Source: Sulfuriferula nivalis
Lineage (GTDB): Bacteria; Pseudomonadota; Gammaproteobacteria; Burkholderiales; Sulfuriferulaceae
Assembly (NCBI RefSeq): GCF_009937995.1
Contig: NZ_AP021881.1
Coordinates: 930,001 to 994,000, forward strand
DNA length: 64,000 bases
Direction of reading: 5' to 3'
Positions within the stretch are counted from its first letter, which is position 1. Each line of letters opens with the position of its first letter. The notes under the pieces were generated by a model. That model worked only from the letters and a program-made list of their open reading frames with translations, did not search any database and was not told the DNA's origin. Positions 9,636-17,219 of this stretch are shown here, piece by piece. The position numbers were made by a program, and so were the translations under genes.

Positions 9636-10418
9636 ATGTATAAATTACTCGCAATATTGGCTTTGGTGATTCCTTTTAGTGTTCATGCTCAGACTACTCA
9701 AGAAAAAGGGTTGGCGATAGCTAAAGAGCAAGATGCAAAGAATAGTGGATTCAAAGACTATTCAAACGATATCGTCATGACTTTAAAAAATGCACAGGGT
9801 CAAGAAACGGTGAATTATTTGCATTCTTTGACTTTAGAAGTGCCTGTCACTGGTGAGGGTGATAAAAGTAAGTTGGTATTCGATAAGCCTATTGATGTAA
9901 AAGGCACGGCAATGTTGACTTTTAGTCATGGTCTGAAGCCTGATGATCAATGGCTGTTTTTGCCAGCTGTGAAACGGGTGAAACGACTTAACTCGAACAA
10001 TAAATCTGGTCCATTTATGGGTAGTGAATTTTCTTATGAGGACTTAAGTGCGCCAGTTGTTGAAAAGTTTACTTACAACTGGTTGCGTGATGAGTCGTGT
10101 GGGGATTGGCAGTGCCACGTGGTAGAACGGGTTCCAGCATATGAATACTCTGGCTATACACGACAAGTTACATGGATAGATACTAAAGAGTTGCGTACAG
10201 TGAAAATTGATTACTATGAGCGTAAAGGTGAGCTGTTGAAAACTTTAACGCAGTCAGGATTTAAACTTTATAAGGGAAAATTCTGGCGTGCTGAGATCGG
10301 CAAAATGGTGAATCACATTAATGGTAAGAGTACTGTGATGGCATCAAGTAACTTCCAGTTTGGAACGGGTATTCCAGCTTCCGAATTTGAGGCTAATTCG
10401 CTTCAAGATTCACATTAA
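9636..10418 (+). CDS. LolA-like outer-membrane lipoprotein-sorting family protein
   Basis: Periplasmic protein of 260 aa with a clear signal peptide (first ~18 residues, ending VHA-Q). The mature part resembles the LolA-like family (PF17131) that often accompanies MMPL/RND transporters: YSNDIVMTLKN, the strand-rich middle with DDQWLFLPAVKRVKRL, GPFMGSEFSYEDL, and a C-terminal region with QVTWIDTKELRTVKIDYYE. Two Cys in the middle (SCGDWQC) could form a disulfide. Its inferred role is to shuttle a hydrophobic substrate between the MMPL pump and the outer membrane or barrel protein. Whether that substrate is lipid or a sulfur compound cannot be read from sequence. Confidence 0.8.
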   Translation: MYKLLAILALVIPFSVHAQTTQEKGLAIAKEQDAKNSGFKDYSNDIVMTLKNAQGQETVNYLHSLTLEVPVTGEGDKSKLVFDKPIDVKGTAMLTFSHGLKPDDQWLFLPAVKRVKRLNSNNKSGPFMGSEFSYEDLSAPVVEKFTYNWLRDESCGDWQCHVVERVPAYEYSGYTRQVTWIDTKELRTVKIDYYERKGELLKTLTQSGFKLYKGKFWRAEIGKMVNHINGKSTVMASSNFQFGTGIPASEFEANSLQDSH

Positions 10419-10439
10419 TTATATTCAAGGCAAGTGAGC

Positions 10440-12254
10440 ATGTTGGGTCGTTTTAAATTGAGATTGCTTACTTTAGTAACTGTCGTGTTGCTTGCTCAGC
10501 CAGCAATTGCTGTAGAAGCAGGGCAGGATGCCTCGACAAAAACGATCACATTTATACATTTAAATGACTTGCATGCTCATCTGACTACGCATCCTGAACT
10601 AGTTAGGTATGGCGAGAAATCCCAGCTTGAACAGCGGGGTGGTATGGCGAGGTTAGCGACATTAATCAAACAGTTACGGCAACAATATCCAAACAGTGTA
10701 TTGATGAATATTGGAGATGCATTTCATGGGGGCGTAGAGGCGTTATTTACTAATGGCAACGCAATTATTGATCCAGTTAATGCATTAGGTGTCGATGTGG
10801 GTGTCGTTGGTAATTGGGATTACGCTTATGGTCCTATCGTTACCCGTAGTAGATTTGGAGCGTTGAAATCACAAGGTTTATTTACTGACGGTACGATACA
10901 GCGAGTCAACTATCCAACATTGGCAGCTAATCTCAAAATCACTTTGCCATTTTTTCGACGTGGTGATTATTTAATGCCGCCTACGATGCTAAAAGAGATT
11001 AATGGGGTGAAAATTGGATTTGTAGGAATCACCTCTGACATAGTCCCGCGTATGCATCCCATGCTGGCGTTTGGTTTGAAATTTCTTGATTTTGATACTA
11101 AAACATATGCTGAGTTGATTACTAAACATGCTTCAGATTTGCGTGCACAAGGCGCGCAGATCGTAGTGGTGATGAGTGAACTGGGTATACAAAAAGATTA
11201 TTCGCTGGCAAATATCATATCCCCGAATTTAGTGGATGTGTTTTTTTCTGCGCATACACATGAAGTAGTACGTAAACCACTTACTACAAAAAGTGGTGCG
11301 TTAGTCGTTGAGGCTGGAGGAGATGGTGCGTACTTGGGGCGCATGAATATTGTTGTTAAGAATAATAAAGTTGTGAGTCGAGATTGGCATCTGTTTGATG
11401 TGACTACCAAGATACCTGAAGATGCTCATATGAAGGAATTAGTCACTGCAGCGCGTGCGCCATTCTTAGGTGACCATGTAAATATCAAACTACCGAGCAT
11501 GGCAGCCAGCATTAAATTAACCCAATCAATCGACACTGTGGTTGGTTATACGTCAGTGCCATTGGATCGGCATAATGCTCTGGAAAGCACATTTAATGAT
11601 GCAATGGCAGATGTGATGCGTAGAGTTGGCAAGACTCAAGTGGGAATAACGCCTGGATTTCGGTTCGATAGTCCTGTTTATGTTGCAGGCGCCGCGCTTG
11701 AAGATAATACCATCGCTGATGGTGCGATTACGCTTGAGGATGTTTACCGGTATTTTCCTGTGCCTTATATGGTGGCAACCGGAATGATTACTGGTGAGAA
11801 ATTACGACAAGTGATTGAATACAATTTGACTAGTGTTTTTTCTCCAGATATGTCTTTGCAGTCTGGCGGTTGGGCAGATGGATGGTCGGGTTTGAAAATA
11901 AAACTGGATTTGGCGCGCCCAAATGGTAGTCGTGTTTTGGATATGCAATTAAAGGATGAGTCGCATGCATTGTTGCCAGATCAGATAGTGACAGTAACGG
12001 GATGTGCACGACCATTTGATACTAAGGCTGATACTACGTTATGTAGTTATGATGGGTTTGAATCGGTGGAGTCGCTTATAAATCCAGAAACATCTAAACC
12101 ATGGACAGCAGCAGACTTATTTGTCTATGGGTTAAAAAATGGATTGATTGGCAAACAGAATCGACATGATGTCGAAGATGTTCATCAAACAAAAATGTGG
12201 CCAGCTGATCCCTTTGTACAACCCTTAAAAGGTGTAAGTGCCGGTGTTGAATGA
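10440..12254 (+). CDS. SoxB-like/5'-nucleotidase-family metallophosphoesterase, copy 1
   Basis: Exported protein of about 604 aa with a signal peptide (ending PAIA). It has the two-domain architecture of UshA and SoxB: an N-terminal calcineurin-like metal domain (residues ~35-320) and a C-terminal 5'-nucleotidase domain (~370-570). SoxB removes sulfate from thiosulfate bound to SoxYZ using a Mn centre. Metal-site motifs here are NDLH (42-45), IGDAFHG (Asp93), GNWD (Asn125) and SAHTH (262, 264). Two departures stand out: the ligand His in the S/T-H-x-G motif of UshA-type enzymes is Glu (SELG, Glu237), and the catalytic His after Asn is Trp. AAGG precedes this ATG by 9 bases; GTG 10434 is possible. 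A sulfur-related hydrolase is likely; true SoxB function is unproven. Confidence 0.78.
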   Translation: MLGRFKLRLLTLVTVVLLAQPAIAVEAGQDASTKTITFIHLNDLHAHLTTHPELVRYGEKSQLEQRGGMARLATLIKQLRQQYPNSVLMNIGDAFHGGVEALFTNGNAIIDPVNALGVDVGVVGNWDYAYGPIVTRSRFGALKSQGLFTDGTIQRVNYPTLAANLKITLPFFRRGDYLMPPTMLKEINGVKIGFVGITSDIVPRMHPMLAFGLKFLDFDTKTYAELITKHASDLRAQGAQIVVVMSELGIQKDYSLANIISPNLVDVFFSAHTHEVVRKPLTTKSGALVVEAGGDGAYLGRMNIVVKNNKVVSRDWHLFDVTTKIPEDAHMKELVTAARAPFLGDHVNIKLPSMAASIKLTQSIDTVVGYTSVPLDRHNALESTFNDAMADVMRRVGKTQVGITPGFRFDSPVYVAGAALEDNTIADGAITLEDVYRYFPVPYMVATGMITGEKLRQVIEYNLTSVFSPDMSLQSGGWADGWSGLKIKLDLARPNGSRVLDMQLKDESHALLPDQIVTVTGCARPFDTKADTTLCSYDGFESVESLINPETSKPWTAADLFVYGLKNGLIGKQNRHDVEDVHQTKMWPADPFVQPLKGVSAGVE

Positions 12255-12312
12255 TACTTGTATAGGTTTCGGGTATAGGTTTTAAGATTATTTAATTTAT
12301 TAAGTGATAGAT

Positions 12313-13107
12313 ATGAAAATTCAAACAGTAAATAAATATAGCTCCCTGTATAAACAGTTAGGTTGGTTGGTAATGGGTGTTGCAATGGTTACTTTGACTG
12401 GTTGTGGGAAAGCTAAGTCAATGGATCAAGGTGCAATAACGTCAGGACAGACTTTGGCTGAAAAGGGGCGTGGCAGTATACCAGGTTGTGTGGCTTGCCA
12501 TGGTGCAAATGGTGAAGGTATAGAAGCAGCGGGTTATCCGCGCTTAGCCGGTTTAAATGTGGGTTATATTGAGAAGCAGTTGAAAGATCTGGCAAGAGAA
12601 CTGCCACCCGCTGGCGTGGTGATTGAGTCAGTTTCCAAGGATTACAGTAAGACGCCACGGCTCTATTCTGATTTGACCGTATTTAGTCCAGGTCTCAGAC
12701 ATGACGCAATTATGAGTCCAATTGCTAAACAGCTAAGTAACACAGATATACATAATCTGGCGCTTTATTTTGCGAGTTTGCCATATACAGCCAAACCTGT
12801 TGCTGCAGATTATGAAGTGTTGGAACGTGGTCAAGATTTGGCATTAAGGGGTAAGGCGGAATATGGTTTGCCAGCATGTGTTTCATGTCATGCTCCAGAT
12901 GGTGAAGGTTTTGGTGCCGATTTTCCACCGCTTGCCGGTCAGCCAGCTATCTATATCGTTAATCAAATCAATAAATGGCAGCAGGGTCTGCGCGACAATG
13001 ATAATTTAGGGTTGATGAAAGCGGTTGCTGATCAATTAACTGATGCAGATAAAATCAATGCTGCAGCGTATTATGCAAATCGTTCATTGATTGTAAAAGG
13101 TCAATAA
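12313..13107 (+). CDS. Dihaem cytochrome c lipoprotein (c4/c553-like)
   Basis: Lipid-anchored electron carrier. The N-terminal hydrophobic segment ends in LTGC, a good lipobox. Two class I cytochrome c domains follow, each with a CxxCH haem site: CVACH in the first and CVSCH in the second, both trailed by the typical GANGEG / APDGEG. Candidate distal Met ligands are in DAIMSP and LGLMKA. The arrangement resembles cytochrome c4. Its position directly before the two TsdA-like genes (4-bp gap) suggests that it accepts electrons from them and passes them to a terminal oxidase. A GTG at 12304 in the same frame is an alternative start; neither has a strong ribosome-binding site. Confidence 0.87.
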   Translation: MKIQTVNKYSSLYKQLGWLVMGVAMVTLTGCGKAKSMDQGAITSGQTLAEKGRGSIPGCVACHGANGEGIEAAGYPRLAGLNVGYIEKQLKDLARELPPAGVVIESVSKDYSKTPRLYSDLTVFSPGLRHDAIMSPIAKQLSNTDIHNLALYFASLPYTAKPVAADYEVLERGQDLALRGKAEYGLPACVSCHAPDGEGFGADFPPLAGQPAIYIVNQINKWQQGLRDNDNLGLMKAVADQLTDADKINAAAYYANRSLIVKGQ

Positions 13108-13111
13108 GCAG

Positions 13112-14026
13112 ATGAAAAGATTAGTGATCTTGTTATTGCTCGGGTTGAGTAATATTGGTTTTGCGGCGGATACGCCACTGTCTCAGACAGAGGTGTATTC
13201 AACTAATTATGATGCACGTGCAAATATTCCTACGAGTTTAACGCGTGAAAAAGCGATACGCCAAATACCTGCAATCAGTCCTGGTGAGTACTTTGTGCCA
13301 CCTGACGTTGGAGATATCCCAACTAGCAAATTTGGAGATATGGTCAAGTTAGGCCGTAATATTTTTATAGATACTCAGCATTATGCTAAACGATACGTGG
13401 GTAATGGTTTGAATTGTAGCAATTGCCATTTACAAGAGGGGCGTAAAGCCTATGCTGCACCGCTTTGGGCCGCTTATCCTATGTATCCAGCATTCCGTAA
13501 CAAAACACGTGATGTGGTGACTTTTGAAGCGCGAGTTCAGGATTGTTTTCGCTATAGCATGAATGGTATAGCGCCGACATTGGATTCACCAGAAATTAAG
13601 GCAATTACGTCTTACGCGCAATGGTTATCAACTGGTGCACCTTTTAACAAGGAATTGCCTGGTCGAGGTTTTGCACGATTGGGTAAGCCGCGAGATCCTA
13701 CCCCTGTGAATGGTGAAAAACTATACAAAGAAAATTGTGCAAGTTGCCATGGTTGGGATGGTAAGGGTCAGAAATTTAGCCATCGTGATGGTTATATGTT
13801 CCCGCCGTTGTGGGGAAGTGATTCTTTTAATCATGGTGCAGGTATGAGTACGGTTAAAAGTTGTGCACAGTTTTCTAAAGCAAATATGCCGCTAGGTAAA
13901 GGGTGGACTTTGACTGATATGGAAGCGTGGGATATTTGTACTTATATCTGGTTGCAAGACAGGCCATGGGATCCTCGTTTTGGTTGGTTCTTTAATATCT
14001 TCGCTCCGCCTACAGGTGGTAATTAA
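13112..14026 (+). CDS. TsdA-like dihaem cytochrome c (thiosulfate dehydrogenase family), copy 1
   Basis: Periplasmic, with a signal peptide (first ~18 residues, ending GFA-A). TsdA enzymes join two thiosulfates into tetrathionate, or do the reverse. Family features are a CSNCHLQEGR haem-1 site (Cys102, Cys105, His106), the following APLWAAYPMYP motif, and CFRYSMNG with Cys145 in the place of the unusual Cys axial ligand of haem 1. The second haem site is CASCH (209, 212, 213), and ANMPLG (Met259) is a candidate ligand of haem 2. Two further Cys (251, 276) are shared with the next gene's product. Length 304 aa is normal. Activity and direction cannot be read from sequence. Confidence 0.85.
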   Translation: MKRLVILLLLGLSNIGFAADTPLSQTEVYSTNYDARANIPTSLTREKAIRQIPAISPGEYFVPPDVGDIPTSKFGDMVKLGRNIFIDTQHYAKRYVGNGLNCSNCHLQEGRKAYAAPLWAAYPMYPAFRNKTRDVVTFEARVQDCFRYSMNGIAPTLDSPEIKAITSYAQWLSTGAPFNKELPGRGFARLGKPRDPTPVNGEKLYKENCASCHGWDGKGQKFSHRDGYMFPPLWGSDSFNHGAGMSTVKSCAQFSKANMPLGKGWTLTDMEAWDICTYIWLQDRPWDPRFGWFFNIFAPPTGGN

Positions 14027-14989
14027 GTGAGCATGCAGATGAAATTGACACGATTACATAAATTTTTATTGGTATTGGGCGGTGCTGCTGGTTTGGCATA
14101 TGGTACTTGGGTCGCGGCTGATACACATAGTGCAGATGATATTGGTGATGACTTACCCACGTTAGATAGTATCGAAGTTCGGGCAAGTATGCAGCGCCCG
14201 AAAATGACATTGCCAAGTGAACTTACTGTTGTGCCTGTAGTGAAATCAGGTGAGTATTTCGTACCACCTAAAATTGAAGATCTGGACGATAGTAAGTATG
14301 CTGATGAGGTACGTCTTGGTCGGAATATTTTCATCGACACACAACATTATGCGAAACGCTTTGTCGGAAATGGCATGAATTGTAGTAACTGCCATTTACA
14401 AGAGGGGCGTAAACCGAATGCTGCACCTTTGTGGGCTGCCTATCCGCTATATCCTATGTACAGAGATAAAAGCAGACAAGTCATCAGTTTTCAAGAGCGC
14501 TTGCAGAGCTGTTTTCGTTTTAGTATGAATGGCATGGCGCCTACTCTTGATTCTCGCGAAATTGAAGCATTAACAACCTACGCACAGTGGCTTTCGACAG
14601 GAATTCCAGTCGGAACAATAATGGCGGGTCGAGGATTCGCTCGAATCGACAAGACTGATGATCCTTCACCTTTCAATGGAGCGATACACTACAAGCAGTA
14701 TTGCGCTAGCTGCCATGGCGAACATCTGGAGGGTAAGAAATTTACTAATCGCCCAGGTTATATGTTCCCACCATTAGCAGGACCAGATAGTTATAACAAG
14801 GGTGCTGGCATGCATAAAGTCAAAACATGTGCAGGTTTTGTGAAGGCTAATATGCCATTAGGTAGACCTTACACATTGACCGATGATCAAGCTTTAGATG
14901 TTTGTGTGCATATTTTTATGCAAGATCGTCCTTGGGATCCTCGTAAGGGGATTTTTATGAGTATCTTTATGCCTGTAACTGAGGGTTGA
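14027..14989 (+). CDS. TsdA-like dihaem cytochrome c, copy 2
   Basis: Tandem paralogue of the preceding gene, 320 aa, with a signal-anchor or signal peptide near residues 10-32 and a longer N-terminal linker. It keeps both haem sites (Cys119/Cys122/His123 and Cys226/Cys229/His230), the CFRFSMNG Cys ligand motif (Cys162) and ANMPLG (Met276). The extra Cys pair (268, 293) is also conserved. The GTG start directly follows the stop of copy 1 (TAAGTG), with AGGTGG 7 bases upstream; ATG 14033 or 14039 are alternatives. Copies differ mostly outside the haem and active-site segments, so this is an old duplication. The two may work as a heteromeric pair or on different substrates. Confidence 0.85.
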   Translation: MSMQMKLTRLHKFLLVLGGAAGLAYGTWVAADTHSADDIGDDLPTLDSIEVRASMQRPKMTLPSELTVVPVVKSGEYFVPPKIEDLDDSKYADEVRLGRNIFIDTQHYAKRFVGNGMNCSNCHLQEGRKPNAAPLWAAYPLYPMYRDKSRQVISFQERLQSCFRFSMNGMAPTLDSREIEALTTYAQWLSTGIPVGTIMAGRGFARIDKTDDPSPFNGAIHYKQYCASCHGEHLEGKKFTNRPGYMFPPLAGPDSYNKGAGMHKVKTCAGFVKANMPLGRPYTLTDDQALDVCVHIFMQDRPWDPRKGIFMSIFMPVTEG

Positions 14990-14991
14990 GT

Positions 14992-16731
14992 ATGGTAAAC
15001 CGTTTTTTCAAATCAACGCGTGTGCGTAATGCTGTATTCCCATTTATGGCATGGTGGTCGTTGTTAGATCGTGCTACGGTCAAGAATGATACGATTGCAG
15101 GTATTACAGCTGGTGTTTTAATTCTGCCACAAGCGATCGCTTTGGCAACGCTGGCAGGGTTGCCTCCTGAGTATGGTTTATATACTGCGATTTTCCCAGT
15201 TATTATTACTGCATTATATGGATCATCTTGGCATTCTTTGTCAGGACCTAATACAGCTTTGGCAGTATTAACTGCCATGACTATCGCGCCATTTGCAAAT
15301 ATAGGCTCTCCAGACTACATACAATATGCAATTACCTTGACCTTTATGGCGGGTGTGTTGCAGTTGGCATTTGGTGTTTTGAGACTAGGGGTGGTATTCA
15401 ATTATTTCTCACATTCAGTGATGGTGGCCTTGGTAACAGGGGTTGGCATCATCATTGTGATCCAGCAGGTAGGTAACTTCCTAGGCGTGGTCATGAATTT
15501 GAATGAGACGTTAGATCAGGTTGTATATCAAATTTTCTTGGCAATACCACGCGCTAATCATTATGCCGTTATGGTCGGAGCCACTACAGTCATTTCTGGA
15601 CTGTTAATTAAACGATTCCGTCCAAAATGGCCACATTACATTATGGCCGTTGCTATTGGCATGATTGCAGCATGGGTAATTGGTATGTTGGTTGGTAGTG
15701 GTACGGCACGTATTGATATGCTTGGTTTCATGAAATTTTCCGCTGTGCCATTCTCATCACCGGATTTTTCACCTGAAGATTTCGGGCCTTTTGCTAATTT
15801 CGCCTATCCAGCCGCAATCGGTATGGCTGTGCTGGGTTTGATGCAGTCTTCTGTGATTGCTCGATCTATGGCGGCTAAATCTGGTCAGCAAGGGCTGGAT
15901 ATGAATCAGGAAGTTATCGGTCAAGGTCTTTCTAATATACTGGGAAGCTTTTTGTCTTGTTTTACAAGTTGTGCATCATTTAACCGTAGTGCTGCAAATA
16001 TCGAAGCTGGTGCTAAAACGCCATTGGCAGGATTGATCTCGGCATTCGCCCTAGCTTTGTTGGTGTTTGTTGCAGCCCCCGTGATTGCTTACTTGCCTGT
16101 ATCAGTAATGGCTGGTGTGTTATTTCTGGTCGGGTCTGCCTTGGTAAAAGTCAAGGATATACGTCATTTACTCGCTATTAAGGATGGTGGCCGAGTTGTA
16201 TTCTTGTTGGTGTTATTTACTACGTTGGGTAGTGGTGTAGACGATGGTGTTTATCTGGGGATATTTTTGTCTATTGTTGGTTATTTACGAAACGTATCCA
16301 AACCATCATTAGAACTCGTATTTGAACGAGAAAAGGCGTATTACTTATCAGCTGGCATGGAGTTAGATGACACGACCGCAATTGCGATTTCAGGCAGTTT
16401 ATTCTTTGGCTCCAGTCATAATATAGAGCGTGCACTCATAAATGTGGCAAAAGACGATCATCGTCAAGCTAACTTAATTGTTATGGCTGAACATGCAACC
16501 AGTATTGATATATCGTCTGCAGAAGTCTTGGTGCAGGAAGCTCGTCGTCGTCAGGCTAATAAATATCGTATGTCATTGTGGGTAAGACCTGGTGCATTGG
16601 AAGATCCACAAGTAGTTAAAGTGTTGGAAGCTGCTTTGGGCGCAGAAAACATTTTCTGTAGTGGACGTGCGAAGAAGAGTATTGCTGAAACGGGTTTGAT
16701 TAAGCCTGCTACGCGTGAAAAGTTAATTTAA
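14992..16731 (+). CDS. SulP/SLC26-family anion permease with STAS domain
   Basis: A 579-aa inner-membrane protein with the 7+7 inverted-repeat fold of the SulP family (residues ~25-440, many TM helices) and a cytoplasmic STAS domain (~455-560). The family signature near TM1-TM3 is present (AGITAGVLILPQAIALATLAGLPPE split over two helices, then GSSWHSLSGPNT). SulP proteins move sulfate, bicarbonate or other anions, usually with H+ or Na+. Next to SoxB-like and TsdA-like genes, sulfate or another sulfur oxyanion is the likely substrate; direction (uptake or product export) is open. ATG 14992 is chosen because GAGGG lies 7 bases upstream; it overlaps nothing and follows the previous stop by 2 bp. 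Confidence 0.88.
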   Translation: MVNRFFKSTRVRNAVFPFMAWWSLLDRATVKNDTIAGITAGVLILPQAIALATLAGLPPEYGLYTAIFPVIITALYGSSWHSLSGPNTALAVLTAMTIAPFANIGSPDYIQYAITLTFMAGVLQLAFGVLRLGVVFNYFSHSVMVALVTGVGIIIVIQQVGNFLGVVMNLNETLDQVVYQIFLAIPRANHYAVMVGATTVISGLLIKRFRPKWPHYIMAVAIGMIAAWVIGMLVGSGTARIDMLGFMKFSAVPFSSPDFSPEDFGPFANFAYPAAIGMAVLGLMQSSVIARSMAAKSGQQGLDMNQEVIGQGLSNILGSFLSCFTSCASFNRSAANIEAGAKTPLAGLISAFALALLVFVAAPVIAYLPVSVMAGVLFLVGSALVKVKDIRHLLAIKDGGRVVFLLVLFTTLGSGVDDGVYLGIFLSIVGYLRNVSKPSLELVFEREKAYYLSAGMELDDTTAIAISGSLFFGSSHNIERALINVAKDDHRQANLIVMAEHATSIDISSAEVLVQEARRRQANKYRMSLWVRPGALEDPQVVKVLEAALGAENIFCSGRAKKSIAETGLIKPATREKLI

Positions 16732-16751
16732 TTATTGATGGGGATGTTGTC

Positions 16752-17177
16752 ATGTTGAAAATAAAATCTTGGGTATTAGCGTTATGTTTGACAGGTGCAA
16801 GTTTAGGTGTTCATGCCGCAGAAGAGGTTAAAGAGCATTTAATTATTCAGGTGAGTGAAGATAGTGTTGAACGTTTAAATGCCGCTTTGAATGCAGCAAA
16901 GTTTGTACAGGCGCAATATGGTGCTCCAAATGTGGAGATTGAAATTGTGGTGTTTGGACCGGGTGTACAAACTGTTAAATATTATGCACCTAAGCCATTA
17001 CCTGAGCGTGTGAAACAGGAAAAATACAATGGAATACGCATCGTAGTCTGTGATTACTCCATGCGTGCTGCCAAGCTTCGCCCATCTGATATGTTACGTG
17101 ATGTGAGTTACGTACCTTCAGGTGTGGTGGAAATTATGGAGAAGGAAAAGTTGGGCTGGTCTTACGTTCGTCCTTAA
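16752..17177 (+). CDS. Exported DsrE-like protein
   Basis: A 141-aa protein with a signal peptide ending VHA-A, and a mature domain of the DsrE/F type: a small alpha/beta fold with KEHLIIQVSED, an N-A-A helix and IEIVVFGPG as the core strands. One Cys (VVCDYSM) sits where DsrE-like sulfurtransferases carry their sulfur-accepting Cys. Cytoplasmic DsrE proteins pass persulfide sulfur; here the signal peptide puts it in the periplasm, among SoxB-like and TsdA-like proteins. An inferred role is to bind or relay a sulfane sulfur in the periplasm, possibly standing in for SoxYZ. Family assignment is fairly good, function is inference. Confidence 0.75.
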   Translation: MLKIKSWVLALCLTGASLGVHAAEEVKEHLIIQVSEDSVERLNAALNAAKFVQAQYGAPNVEIEIVVFGPGVQTVKYYAPKPLPERVKQEKYNGIRIVVCDYSMRAAKLRPSDMLRDVSYVPSGVVEIMEKEKLGWSYVRP

Positions 17178-17219
17178 TGGTGCATTGACTGCTAAGTAGG
17201 CTTGGGTATATTGGAAATA

